The notes beneath the pieces are model-generated. The model was given only the letters and a program-made list of their open reading frames with translations, did no database searches and had not been told where the DNA came from. A DNA stretch of 64,000 nucleotides from Antonospora locustae (taxonomy: Eukaryota; Microsporidia). The translations under genes were made by a program, and so were the position numbers. Below are positions 1-9,360 of the stretch, piece after piece. Every line of letters begins with the position of its first letter. The stretch's first letter is position 1. Location of the stretch: positions 1 to 64,000 of the forward strand of contig CM017449.1 in the NCBI GenBank assembly GCA_007674295.1, in the 5' to 3' direction.

Positions 1-249
1 CCCCCTTACTTCTACTCCTCTTCTTACCTTGCCCCTTTCTTTCTCCTTCTTTTCTGCTCCGTCTCCTTTTTCTCCTTATCTCTCTGTCTTCTCCCTAACC
101 CCGCTCCTTCTCCACTTCTTCCTCACCCCGTCCTTCTGATCTCTACTCTCTTCCTTTTCTCTCTTATCCCTTTATTCCGTTCTGATGTCTTCTTCGTCTT
201 ATTCAACTGCTCTCTATGTTCTGTCAAACAATGTCTGATCCGAACCATG
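1..249. other. pyrimidine-rich left edge, no gene
   Basis: The plus strand is almost entirely C and T with short recurring CTTCTCC and TCTCTCTT words. No open frame of interest is present. The composition matches the pyrimidine-rich decayed LRR-gene DNA at 1,715-4,690, so this may be more of the same, but no repeat unit or LRR motif can be recognised here. Confidence 0.5.
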
Positions 250-576
250 TGAACAAAACATTTAAAACAGGGTGCAGACTGTGTCTCTGTGTGAACACAA
301 AATCTCTATGTGAACACAAAAGAACAAAACATTTAAAACAGGGTGCAGACTGTGTCTCTGTGTGAACACAAAATCTCTATGTGAACACAAAAGAACAAAA
401 CATTTAAAACAGGGTGCAGACTGTGTCTCTGTGTGAACACAAAATCTCTATGTGAACACAAAAGAACAAAACATTTAAAACAGGGTGCAGACTGTGTCTC
501 TGTGTGAACACAAAATCTCTATGTGAACACAAAAGAACAAAACAGTTAGAGCCGCTTGCAGACTGTGTCTCTGAAT
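250..576. repeat. 71-bp tandem repeat, 4 copies plus partial
   Basis: Units begin with GAACAAAACA at 250, 322, 393, 464 and 535, giving a period of 72 and then 71 bp. The copies are almost identical and the last diverges after about 20 bases. Each unit contains two GTGAACACAAA sub-motifs, so an internal half-repeat is also visible. The period is not a multiple of three and frames change from copy to copy, so this is a satellite rather than coding sequence. Confidence 0.9.
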
Positions 577-678
577 GAGATGTGCCGAGACACATCAGCC
601 ATGGACCCTTCCGACAGGCCATTCTGTCTCTCTGCACGCACGCTGACTGCCATGGGCCAGAGAGACATAGCCCAGTGA

Positions 679-1127
679 CATTCCATGGGACGCCTGTGTG
701 TCTGCCCAGAGGCATGGCCCTAGGCCGTGCACGAGACACGCCACGAGACATAGCCCTGGAACATTCCATGGGACGCCTGTGTGTCTGCCCAGAGGCATGG
801 CCCTAGGCCGTGCACGAGACACGCCACGAGACATAGCCCTGGAACATTCCATGGGACGCCTGTGTGTCTGCCCAGAGGCATGGCCCTAGGCCGTGCACGA
901 GACACGCCACGAGACATAGCCCTGGAACATTCCATGGGACGCCTGTGTGTCTGCCCAGAGGCATGGCCCTAGGCCGTGCACGAGACACGCCACGAGACAT
1001 AGCCCTGGAACATTCCATGGGACGCCTGTGTGTCTGCCCAGAGGCATGGCCCTAGGCCGTGCACGAGACACGCCACGAGACATAGCCCTAGGACATTCCA
1101 TGGGACGCCTGTGTGTCTGCCGGTCCA
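679..1127. repeat. 83-bp tandem satellite, five full copies plus partial
   Basis: The word CATTCCATGGG recurs at 679, 762, 845, 928, 1,011 and 1,094, an exact 83-bp period with near-perfect identity. Because 83 is not divisible by three, reading frames rotate from copy to copy. The repetitive open frames of 60-100 codons on both strands are therefore a by-product of the repeat. The array is GC-rich, unlike the pyrimidine tract that follows. Confidence 0.92.
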
Positions 1128-1155
1128 ATACCCGGCCTATCAATGTGTCTGCCCA

Positions 1156-1709
1156 AATGTCGCTCCGTCAAGATCTCGCCCACACGGCTGCCCTGATGGC
1201 TGCCCGTGGGCCTCGCTGCGAGACTGCCTGCCTCGGTGTCTGACCGTGTCCGCAACTGCCCCGCTGCGCGCAGTGTTGACCTATCGACCCTGCAGTTGGG
1301 TCGCGCACGAATACCGGCCTCTGGCATTGGATGGTGGGCATGCCCGGCAGGATGCTAGTTCCGATAACGTGCGCCTCTGGACATGGTCACTGCCCGCTGC
1401 GTGCGGCTCACGATGCTTCCATGACCTGGCACATACCAGGGGCCGCCCGAATGTCGCTCCGTCAAGATCTCGCCCACACGGCTGCCTTGATGGCTGCCCG
1501 TGGGCCTCGCTGCGAGACTGCCTGCCTCGGTGTCTGACCGTGTCCGCAACTGCCCCGCTGCGCGCAGTGTTGACCTATCGACCCTGCAGTTGGGTCGCGC
1601 ACGAATACCGGCCTCTGGCATTGGATGGTGGGCATGCCCGGAGAGATGCTAGTTCCGATAACGTGCGCCTCTGGACATGGTCACTGCCCGCTGCGTGCGG
1701 CTCACGATG
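1156..1709. repeat. 294-bp-period direct duplication, two copies
   Basis: A GC-rich segment of about 255 bp starting AATGTCGCTCCGTC at 1,156 recurs at 1,450 with only a few substitutions. Both copies end at GGCTCACGATG (near 1,412 and 1,709). The short spacer between copies differs from the sequence after the second copy. The open frame across it (1,030-1,752) duplicates with the DNA and shows no recognisable domain, so I do not call it a gene. Confidence 0.85.
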
Positions 1710-1714
1710 GGGTC

Positions 1715-2400
1715 TTTTTTTTCTGCGCTTATATATTTTTTTTTCTGATTGACACGTGCCGCTTTTGGCCTCCCCCTTCCCTTTTCAGTCCTCCTTCCGT
1801 TTCCGTCTCCTGTCTTCCTCTCTTCCCTTCTCGTGCGTCTTCTTCTCTTTCCTTCTCTCTCTTTTCGATCTTTGTGCTCTCTCTCCTCTTTTTTCTTTCC
1901 TTCTCTCTCTTTTCGATCTTTGTGCTCTCTCTCCTCTTTTTTCTTTCCTTCTCTCTTTTTCGATCTTTGTGCTCTCTCTCCTCCTACCCCCCCTTTCTCC
2001 CCCTCATTTCTCCCGCCTTTTCCTTCCGATCTCCCAACCCTTTCCTCTACTCTCTATACCCTCTCCCCTTCTCTTCTCCATTCCCCCTCGTCCTCTTCCC
2101 GTTCCCGCCATTCCTGACTCTGTCTCGACGAACATCTGGATCTTGGTCTCTGCTCCTCTTGTAAAACGTGATCTTCGTTTATTCTTCCACTGCCCCAACT
2201 CCTGGCCCTCCAACCCTTCCTTCTCCTTCCCTCCGTCTCTCTCCTTCCTGGCCGTCGCCCGTCCTCTTCTCTGGCCTCTCCCTCGTGACAGGACATCGCC
2301 TTCTCTCTCTTCTCGTCCCGCCGTCCGGCTCCTTGTGTTGCGCCTCTTCCTTTTTCTTCTCCTCTCCTCCAAAAATCCCCTGCCTCTCCCCTCTCTCCGT
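1715..2400. other. CT-rich tract with short tandem units, no intact gene
   Basis: The plus strand is strongly pyrimidine-rich. A unit of about 47-48 bp containing TTTTCGATCTTTGTGCTC occurs three times, from 1,862, 1,910 and 1,957. At about 2,310-2,350 a stretch resembles the 3' flank of the LRR genes at 6,870-6,905 and 13,630-13,660, so the right end of this tract is the old downstream flank of the decayed LRR gene next to it. Confidence 0.6.
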
Positions 2401-3815
2401 CTTCGTCCCTTAGGCCTCTGTTATACCTAACATTTAGCTTTTGCCACACTTGCCATAACTCATCATCCACCACCCATCAACCCCTGTTATCTCTCTCCGT
2501 CTTCCAGTCCTCGTTCCTTAGGTTTTTGTTTTCAGAGACATTTAGCTCCTCAATGTTCTGACTCTCCATGTGCTCTGCGATCTTTCCTGCTTGTATCTTA
2601 CAACAACTCATGTCCACCTTCTCAACCCCTGTTATCTCTCTCCCTCTTCCAGTCCTCGTCTCTTTGATTCTTCCACGACACATCCTGCTCCTCAATGTTC
2701 TGACTCTCCATGTGCTCTGCGATCTTTCCTGCTTGTATCTTACAACAACTCATGTCCACCTTCTCAACCCCTGTTATCTCTCTCCCTCTTCCAGTCCTCG
2801 TCTCTTTGATTCTTCCACGACACATCCTGCTCCTCAATGTTCTGACTCTCCATGTGCTCTGCGATCTTTCCTGCTTGTATCTTACAACAACTCATGTCCA
2901 CCTTCTCAACCCTTGTCATCTCTCTCCCTCTTCCAGTCCTCGTCTCTTTGATTCTTCCACGACACATCCTGCTCCTCATAATTCAGACTCCCCATGTGCT
3001 CTGTATTTGCTCCTGACTTTACTCCCCTCTTCATTCTCTGCTCCGTCTTCTGGCTTCCTCTCCTCTATGTCCACCCCCACCGCCATGTCCTTCACCTCCT
3101 TCTCCACCTCGCCTCTTCCCTGCCTCTCTCTTCTTTCTTGCTATGACTCCACCGATCATCGTGTGTCTTTCTCTTCTCGTCCACCGTCAATCCATTCCGT
3201 GCTCCTCTGCTTACAGTCTCAGTTGTTGCTCGTCTTTTTGTAATCCTCCGCCAGCTCTTTTCTGATCTTCTCAATGTCTCCTATTCCTGTCTTTTGGTCT
3301 TCCATTCTCTTTCTTTTCTCAGACACTTCTTCATGTTCCACAAAAAGTTCTCCCATGGCCTTCTTTCTTTCTGCTCCGTCTCTTTTCCAGACATCTCGAC
3401 GTCCCCTATTGCCGATCTCTCCCTTCCTCTCTCGTCGTCCTCCTTTGTCTTTCTTCCCAGCTTGCCATAGCACGCCTCTTTCCACTTCTTTTCTATCTTC
3501 AGTTGCTCCATCAGATGCAGAATTTCTCCGTGTCGTCGCATCCTCTTTCTCCTGCTTCTTTTCTATCATTATGTTGTATATCTTCTCTTTGATCTCTCTA
3601 TTCCATTTGATCTTCTTACTCTTCCCATCGTGATTTGCAATTTTCTTCTTGTTCTCAGACACATGCAGCATGTCAACTTTCCCTGTGCTCTGCTATGCCA
3701 TTGCATGCAGATTCGCCTCCATCTCCCTCCATGCATTTGGACCACCCTGCCAAGCGTGTCTCCTGCAGTACCGACAAGTTGCAAATGCCCTCTGGATGCA
3801 TCGTATGTTTGTTAG
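2400..3815 (-). pseudogene. decayed BTB-like/LRR gene
   Basis: Read on the minus strand, this tract keeps fragments of the LRR family found intact at 6,921-8,846 and 14,013-16,061. Near 3,570-3,670 a fragment matches the third BTB-like module, including YNIMIEKKQEK, which is identical in the intact 14,013 gene. Near 2,470-2,980 LRR motifs such as NVSENKNL, NEDWKTE and IQAGKIAEHMES survive. The LRR part is three units spaced 142 bp apart, so each copy shifts the frame, and many stops and frameshifts interrupt the reading. The codons have drifted toward a purine-rich coding strand. This is a broken paralogue, probably expanded by tandem duplication after inactivation. Confidence 0.85.
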
Positions 3816-3955
3816 CACTAGGACATTGCATTTCCTGCATCAACTGATCTCCTATGCTGTCAGAGAGTGCTGTCAGTTTTTGCAGCTATGATAAAGCTCC
3901 TGCAGTACCGACAAGTTGCAAATGCCTTCTGGATGCATCGTATGTTTGTTAGCAC
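3762..3955. repeat. 137-bp-spaced duplicated segment with LRR-gene fragment
   Basis: The segment beginning CCTGCAGTACCGACAAG occurs at 3,762 and again at 3,899 with one or two differences. Between the copies, near 3,870-3,900, a short stretch (TGCTGTCAG then AAGCTCCTGCAG) resembles the antisense of the 23-residue LRR unit of the gene at 9,311-11,740. A fragment of that second LRR type therefore seems to have been inserted into the decayed gene of the first type. Confidence 0.6.
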
Positions 3956-3960
3956 TAGGT

Positions 3961-4192
3961 CTCTGCATTTCCTGCATCAACTGTCCCTCCTTCCCAATGC
4001 GCCGACTGCTCGTTTCCACTAGGTCTCTGCATTTCCTGCATCAACTGTCCCTCCTTCCCAATGCGCCGACTGCTCGTTTCCACTAGGTCTCTGCATTTCC
4101 TGCATCAACTGTCCCTCCTTCCCAATGCGCCGACTGCTCGTTTCCACTAGGTCTCTGCATTTCCTGCATCAACTGTCCCTCCTTCCCAATGG
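3961..4192. repeat. 64-bp tandem repeat, 3.6 copies
   Basis: Units starting CTCTGCATTTCCTGCATC occur at 3,961, 4,025, 4,089 and 4,153. The period is exactly 64 bp and the copies look identical, and the last breaks off at 4,192. Perfect identity suggests a recent expansion. No coding meaning is evident, as 64 is not divisible by three. Confidence 0.92.
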
Positions 4193-5084
4193 TTCCCCTT
4201 TGCCCTCTTTTCTTCCCCTTTTTTGTCCTCATCCATGCTGCGCTCGATTTTATACTGCTTGAAAAACACATATCAAAACATCCTTATCGTGCTCTATCTC
4301 TACCACTTTCCATCTTCCTTGTCTTCTCCTCTCCTCTCGGTCTCCGCTTTCCAGTCTTGTGGATTGCTTGTCCAACCCTTTTCCTCTCTCCACCCTTCTC
4401 GCAAAATCGTTTCTTTTCCATACTCCGCTCCCCTCGTCCTCTTCCTCCCTTGTCTGACCCTGCTCTGACTGCTTGTCTCCTTGTTACTCTTGAATTCTTT
4501 GATCTCACACCGAACTGGTCTGGCCTTCTCTATGCTTTTGCTGTGCATCTGTCTACTGGTCCAATGTGCTGGGTATCATGTCGCCTGGCTTGCTGTGGTT
4601 GGCCGTCTCCTTCCCGACCCTACTCTTGTCAAAGACTCTCTTTCTGTCCATAAGCCCCGTTTTCATCTCCACCGGCAGTGATGATACGGTGCTCATCGAC
4701 TGCTTCTAATCAACTCCATTTGCTATCATCTGTTCCCTGCACTCGGTCTCTCTGTGGATGCAGCACCTCGTGAAATGATCTACAGCACGTGCCAGTGGTG
4801 ACTGGGTGGCAGTTGGATGTGCTTTATTTGATTTCGTTGGTGCGCCGCTTCTCACGAACGTGTGTCTGTGCACTGTGTCTTGGTGCTGTCTCTCGGGTTG
4901 GTTGATTGCTTTGGTGGATCTGGCTCTGTGGTTATCTGGTGGTGATGTATGCTGGGTGCCAACAATCTGATGGGTTGGCTGTGGATTGCTGGTGTTGTAG
5001 GTGGTGAATGTCTGTAATCATGTGCTGGGGTTTAGTGAGGTTTCGGTGCTTTCGCTTCTGTGGTGCGGGTTATCACATGCTTCA
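4193..5084. other. gene-free stretch
   Basis: The first half (to about 4,690) is pyrimidine-rich and has only low-complexity Arg/Glu/Lys-type frames on the minus strand, like other decayed LRR DNA. The second half is TG-rich on the plus strand (TGGTTG and GGTG words) with no open frame worth reporting. I see no RNA gene or recognisable motif. Confidence 0.5.
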
Positions 5085-5365
5085 CTTGGTAATGCAGCAA
5101 TTTGTATCTTGCATTGCTTGCTAATGCACTAATTTGTCTCTTCTTGCTAATGCAGCAATTTGTCTCTTGCATTGCTTGGTAATGCAGCAATTTGTCTCTT
5201 GCATTGCTTGCTAATGCACTAATTTGTCTCTTCTTGTTAATGCAGCAATTTGTCTCTTCTTGCTAATGCAGCAATTCGTATCTTCTTGCTAATGCACTAA
5301 TTTGTATCTTCTTGCTAATGCACTAATTTGTCTCTTCTTGCTAATGCAGCAATTTGTCTCTTGCA
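5085..5365. repeat. 26-bp interspersed tandem repeat array
   Basis: About ten copies of a unit CTTGCTAATGCA(G/C)(C/T)AATTTGTCT are seen. Toward the right end the spacing is exactly 26 bp (5,285, 5,311, 5,337). Further left, some units carry an insertion with TTGCATTGCTTG. Variants alternate GCAGCAA and GCACTAA. This is simple satellite DNA. Confidence 0.85.
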
Positions 5366-6442
5366 CTGTCTGGCTACATGTGTCTCAGGCCACCGCCACA
5401 GATGCAGACATGCAGCGAACGTAGCTCGTCGACTATCTGCATCCGCCACACCATGATGGAATGTCTTTGCAGCTGGATTGTGATGAACATCGTGTGTTGC
5501 TCACATGTGTATCTGGTGGTCAAGAGATGTGTGCCGATGCACCGAATGATTTGCCATTGAATACAGGTGGTTTTCTGGATGTGTACAACGCTCCCCTCGC
5601 CACACAGTGGTTTCTGGCACTTGTTGAAGCGTACTCTGCTAGTGCACCTCGGCGTCAATCTTGTGTGGAATGCGGTATACAGCTGATGGCAGTTGTATGT
5701 GAGTAATCATAGGTCCAGAATGGCTGGTTTTATTCCTGCTCTCACCCACTCCACTGGGTGGTATGCCTGAAGAGACGGCACTGCTTGTGTTGGCCGAGGT
5801 CTGTGCTGCCCATGTTTTCGTCATGAATCATATCAAACCCCTTCGTTAATGAATATCCACTTGACTTTTGGTTCTACGTCCTCTTTCAGACTCAATCTCC
5901 TGTGCTGATGTCATGAAACAGTAAATGGCTCTGTTTGGTTTTTGTTGTGAACATTTCGCCATGCAATGCACTTCGTCTCTCATGTTCTTTGTCACATGCA
6001 GTGCCAAGACACTTCCATTGCTATGGCCTCCATCATTTGATGGTCGTACTCAAGAGTCGATAACAGCTTCACGAAAGATGTAGCTGCTGCTTTCCACGTC
6101 ATCATGATGAAAACCTTAGCACCCTTTTCTCTCTTTCCGAGACTCCTCGTCATAGCCGGCGTTGTAGCTGTTTTCTTGGAGTAGCCTGCTCCCGTGGTAC
6201 GCCTGTATACACTCTTCACCATGAAGTACAGAGGCCGCTCATGTCTGCGCGAGGTGGTCTTTCGCCTGCTCAAAAAGCCCTCTCTCGCAACTGGTCCTGA
6301 TCTCACATATGCTTCCATCTCGTGCCGAAAAACAGCCGCCTTGCCACGCTGTCTTCCTTTCATTGCTCTCCGATGTGTGCAGACACTGCCTCGCCCTGCT
6401 TCCATCTGTCTTCCTGCTCCTCTGTCCTCGCAACACGAGTGG
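5366..6442. other. gene-free stretch between arrays
   Basis: Open frames of 60-210 codons occur here on both strands, the longest on the minus strand at 5,992-6,630, where it runs into the 86-bp array. None has a recognisable domain, signal peptide or start context, and the longest owes part of its length to the repeat. I see no functional element. Confidence 0.45.
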
Positions 6443-6712
6443 CTTCTGTGCCTTGCATTGCATCTCAGACTCCCGGTCAATTGTCTGGATGACAAACACC
6501 AACAGTGCTCCGCTTCTTGCATTGCTGCCTTCTGTGCCTTGCATTGCATCTCAGACTCCCAGACAATTGTCTGGATGACAAACACCAACAGTGCTCCGCT
6601 TCTTGCATTGCTGCCTTCTGTGCCTTGCATTGCATCTCAGACTCCCAGACAATTGTCTGGATGACAAACACCAACAGTGCTCCGCTTCTTGCATTGCTGC
6701 CTTCTGTCCCAA
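6443..6712. repeat. 86-bp tandem repeat, three copies plus partial
   Basis: CTTCTGTGCCTTGCATTGC starts at 6,443, 6,529 and 6,615, and a fourth copy begins at 6,701 and breaks after about 8 bases. The exact period is 86 bp with almost no differences in copies two and three. Each unit carries a small inverted repeat, CAGACAATTGTCTG. The period is not divisible by three, so frames rotate. Confidence 0.9.
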
Positions 6713-6769
6713 CACCCCATGACTGTGTGAGAAAGTGTGTGCATCGCTGTATTTATTGTGGTGCACTGC

Positions 6770-6910
6770 TCTCGCTGCCACGAGATCCTGCGCATTCATG
6801 CTTCTTGCTCCTGTCTCCCGCTACAGACACTGTGCATCATGCAGACACATGTTCGATCCCAACACAGTGTCTTCTCGACCTGCCGTTCGGCTCCTCGTGT
6901 TGGTTTTCTC
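6770..6910 (-). repeat. conserved 3' flank of LRR unit 1
   Basis: This non-coding downstream flank is recognisably similar to 13,490-13,665, including the core CAACACAGTGTCTT followed by a TCG-CC-GCCGTTC-GGC pattern. A shorter piece also matches 2,310-2,350. It shows that whole gene units, not just coding parts, were duplicated. Confidence 0.65.
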
Positions 6911-6920
6911 TTTCAACATG

Positions 6921-8846
6921 CTACTCCACTATGCAACATCTGAGCCCTCCAAGATATCTCGAAAACTCCTCTTGCACATCACAGCCTCTTATGTTCAGCC
7001 TTTCAAGCCTTGTCATCTCTCCCACTCTCTTCCAGTCCTCGTCGCTCAAGTTTGTGTTCTCTGAAACATCCAACTCTAGGAGGTTCAGCTTTTGTATGTG
7101 CTTTTCGATCATTCCTGCTTTTACGCCACAATCCCTTATGTTCAGCCTCTCAAGCCCTGTCATCTCTCCCACTGTCTTCCAGTCCTCGTCGCTTAGGCTT
7201 TTGTTATACATGACATCCAGCTCTACAAGATTGTTCTTCAGACTCTGCATGTGCTGTGCGATTGCTCCTGCTTCTATGTCGCAAGCACTTATGTACAGCC
7301 TCTCGAGCCTTGTCATCTCTCCCACTGTCTTCCAATCTTCGTCGCCTAGGCCTCTGTTCTCAGAGACATCTAGCTCCACAAGATTCAGCCTCTGCATGTG
7401 CTGTGCGATCGCTCCTGCCTGTATGTTACAATCCCACATATTCAGTCTTTCAAGCTTTGTCATCTTTCCTACTGTCTTCCAGTCTTCGTCGCTCAGGTTT
7501 GTGTTTTCTGATACATCTAGTTCTACGAGATTCAGCTTCTCCATGTGCTGTGCGATTGCTCCTGCTTCTATGTCGCAAGCACTTATGTACAGCCTCTCGA
7601 GCCTTATCATCTCTCCCACTGTCTTCCAGTCCTCGTCGCTTAGATAGTTCTCCGAAACATCCAACTCTACGACATTGTTCTTCAGCATCTCCATGTGCTG
7701 TGCTATCACTCCTGGCTCTATTTTTCCACTCTTTATTCTCAGCTCTGTCTTCTTTCCCTTGTATGCTATTCTCTCCAGCATTCCTCTGTCTTCTGGCTTC
7801 CATTCCTCTATGTCCACCTCCACTACCATGTTCATCACCTCCATCAGCACCACTGCCAGTCGCTGCACTTCTCTCTGTCTTCTGTACTCCTCGCTCACCT
7901 CCACTCTCAGCTCCCAGTCCTCTGTTCTGTTCTCTCTCTGCTCTTTCTTGATACGACTGTGCCAAAGATCGAGTGTCTTTCTCTCCTCGTCCACTGTCAA
8001 TCTCATTCCGTGCTCCTCTGCATACAGTCTCAGAAGGTGTTGTGTGTACAACGAGAAGTTCTGTATCTTTATGCACTTCGCATTCACTTTTTCTCTGAGC
8101 ATCTCAGTGTATTCTACTACAGCATCTTTGTTGTCTTCCTTTGTTTTTCTTGCCAGCTTGTCATAGCATGCCCACTCCCACTCCTCTTGTATGAGCAGAT
8201 AATCCATCAGATGCAGAATCTCCACCATGTCATCTGCATCCACTTTCTCCTGCTCCTTTTCGACCAGTATGTTGCATGCCTTCTCAAAAATCTCTGCGTC
8301 GCATCTGATCTCGTAACTCCCACTGCTAAACTTCGCTACTGCCTCCATGTAGCCAGACACATACACTATGTCGACTTTCCCTGTGCTTAGGTATGCCATT
8401 GCATGCAGAACCGCCTCCACCTCCTCGGCATCGACCTTGCTCTGCAGTTGCTCTCCATGCGTTTGGACTGCCTTGCCAAACGTGTATCTGTCCCACAGAA
8501 TCTTCACTATGTCCCTTGAACCGTCCATGTGTGCACTCTCTGTGTCTGTTCTCAGACTGGCCATTGCTCTCAGAATCGCATCCACATCCTCTACACCGAC
8601 GTGGCCCTGTTCTTTTCCAAGCATATCCACTGCCCTGTCAAATGCATCTCTGTCCCACTGAAAACACATGTCGACTCTGTATGTTTTATTCGCGATCACA
8701 TTTCTCTTCTCGTCCATAAACTTGACTGCACGCTTGTTGGAGAGGTGCACAGTGAGTGCACTCTCGTCTGGACGCATGTTGATGTCCTGTGTGCCAAGAC
8801 AACACAGCACATGCATTCCCATGCACACCATTCTCTGCAGATACAT
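6921..8846 (-). CDS. BTB-like/LRR protein, copy 1 (641 aa)
   Basis: Large LRR protein of a lineage-specific family. The N-terminus (about 20 residues, Met/Cys/Leu-rich) is a weak signal-like segment. Residues about 25-250 hold three related modules of the form F-x-[KR]-A-V/C, a charged loop, then V-D-x-[ED]-[ED]-[VM]-x-x-[IV]-L-x-x-M. The last ends in a helix pair like the C-terminal half of a BTB/Skp1 fold (FEKACNIL, then EILHLMDYLLIQEEWEWACYDKL). A linker with SLYTQHLLRLYAEEHG follows, shared with the paralogues. Residues about 375-640 form RNI-like LRRs built from ELDVSEN, LSDEDWKTVGEM and RLERLNI motifs. Role unknown; BTB-LRR architecture suggests a substrate-receptor or adaptor function. 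The region from 6,770 to about 9,060, flanks included, is duplicated at 13,490-16,250. The start is the first ATG, with CCT where the paralogue has CCC. Confidence 0.8.
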   Translation of the reverse strand: MYLQRMVCMGMHVLCCLGTQDINMRPDESALTVHLSNKRAVKFMDEKRNVIANKTYRVDMCFQWDRDAFDRAVDMLGKEQGHVGVEDVDAILRAMASLRTDTESAHMDGSRDIVKILWDRYTFGKAVQTHGEQLQSKVDAEEVEAVLHAMAYLSTGKVDIVYVSGYMEAVAKFSSGSYEIRCDAEIFEKACNILVEKEQEKVDADDMVEILHLMDYLLIQEEWEWACYDKLARKTKEDNKDAVVEYTEMLREKVNAKCIKIQNFSLYTQHLLRLYAEEHGMRLTVDEERKTLDLWHSRIKKEQRENRTEDWELRVEVSEEYRRQREVQRLAVVLMEVMNMVVEVDIEEWKPEDRGMLERIAYKGKKTELRIKSGKIEPGVIAQHMEMLKNNVVELDVSENYLSDEDWKTVGEMIRLERLYISACDIEAGAIAQHMEKLNLVELDVSENTNLSDEDWKTVGKMTKLERLNMWDCNIQAGAIAQHMQRLNLVELDVSENRGLGDEDWKTVGEMTRLERLYISACDIEAGAIAQHMQSLKNNLVELDVMYNKSLSDEDWKTVGEMTGLERLNIRDCGVKAGMIEKHIQKLNLLELDVSENTNLSDEDWKRVGEMTRLERLNIRGCDVQEEFSRYLGGLRCCIVE

Positions 8847-8924
8847 AGGCTGTTTTTTGTCGTCTGTAAATGTGGTGATGGTGCTGTCATTCTGCCGTTG
8901 TGTCCTGTCACCTCATTCGTGCAC

Positions 8925-9060
8925 ACAACTCCACAGACTCGATGGTGTACCTAGCTGTCTCTCTTTGGACGCAGGTTGACAGGGCGTGTGGAGACTCGTG
9001 CTAGAATGTGATGGCTGCAGAAATGGTTTTTTTATTTGTTCATTGGCCTGATTCTGCTGT
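8925..9060 (-). repeat. conserved 5' flank of LRR unit 1
   Basis: The sequence upstream of the LRR gene at 6,921-8,846 resembles 16,115-16,250, upstream of its paralogue. Shared words include TCTTTGGAC, GAATG-GATGGCTGCAG and TTTATTTGTTCAT, with small gaps. It marks the other edge of the duplicated block and may contain promoter elements common to both copies. Confidence 0.65.
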
Positions 9061-9360
9061 GCCTGTGTCCATCCCATTTTGTGTGTATTCCTTCTCTATC
9101 TCGTATGCCTGCAGTGCGCCTGCTGGTCTCTCCTGGCCGACTGTTTCATGACCTCCTTTCCTCCGCTTGCTGGTCTTTGGTTGTTCTGTGCTCTCCTTTT
9201 CTCTCTTTCTCCCCCGCACCAGAATGCCCATGTCCACCAGAATGTCCTCGACGCCCTTCTCGCTGATTCTCTTTGGGTTCATGTACTCGATGTCTTCCTC
9301 TTCCGCATACTCAAACACCCTTCTTGCATACTCCTCTTGCCAGCCTTCCACTCAGATACG
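9040..9360 (-). pseudogene. frameshifted C-terminal extension of the LRR/NEL-like gene
   Basis: An open minus frame immediately after the 9,311-11,740 gene, in the next frame, reads as an acidic amphipathic helix (EGWQEEYARRVFEYAEEEDIEY) and a second segment (ISEKGVEDILVDMGILV) before a Lys/Arg-rich tail. It begins inside the last 50 bases of the upstream frame. It would continue that protein smoothly if one base were gained or two lost near 9,350. It could be a true frameshift mutation, a sequencing error or a small overlapping gene; I favour a frameshift. Confidence 0.6.

Noticed and set aside
250..1127. CRISPR-like array
   Set aside because: Repeats are contiguous with no unique spacers and the genome is eukaryotic.
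404..1143. Overlapping open frames on both strands in the 71/83-bp arrays
   Set aside because: Period not divisible by three and the same peptide recurs in rotating frames; these are repeat by-products.
1128..1709. Possible rRNA fragment because of GC-rich duplicated block
   Set aside because: No universal SSU or LSU rRNA landmarks are visible.
1030..1752. 240-codon plus-strand open frame across the satellites
   Set aside because: It is made from the 83-bp unit and the 294-bp duplication, has no domain and duplicates with the DNA.
7256..7951. Long plus-strand frames over the LRR genes (also 6,505-7,647, 7,675-8,390, 14,464-15,177)
   Set aside because: Antisense shadows of the minus-strand LRR repeats; low-complexity Ser/Leu/Phe peptides repeat with the LRR unit.
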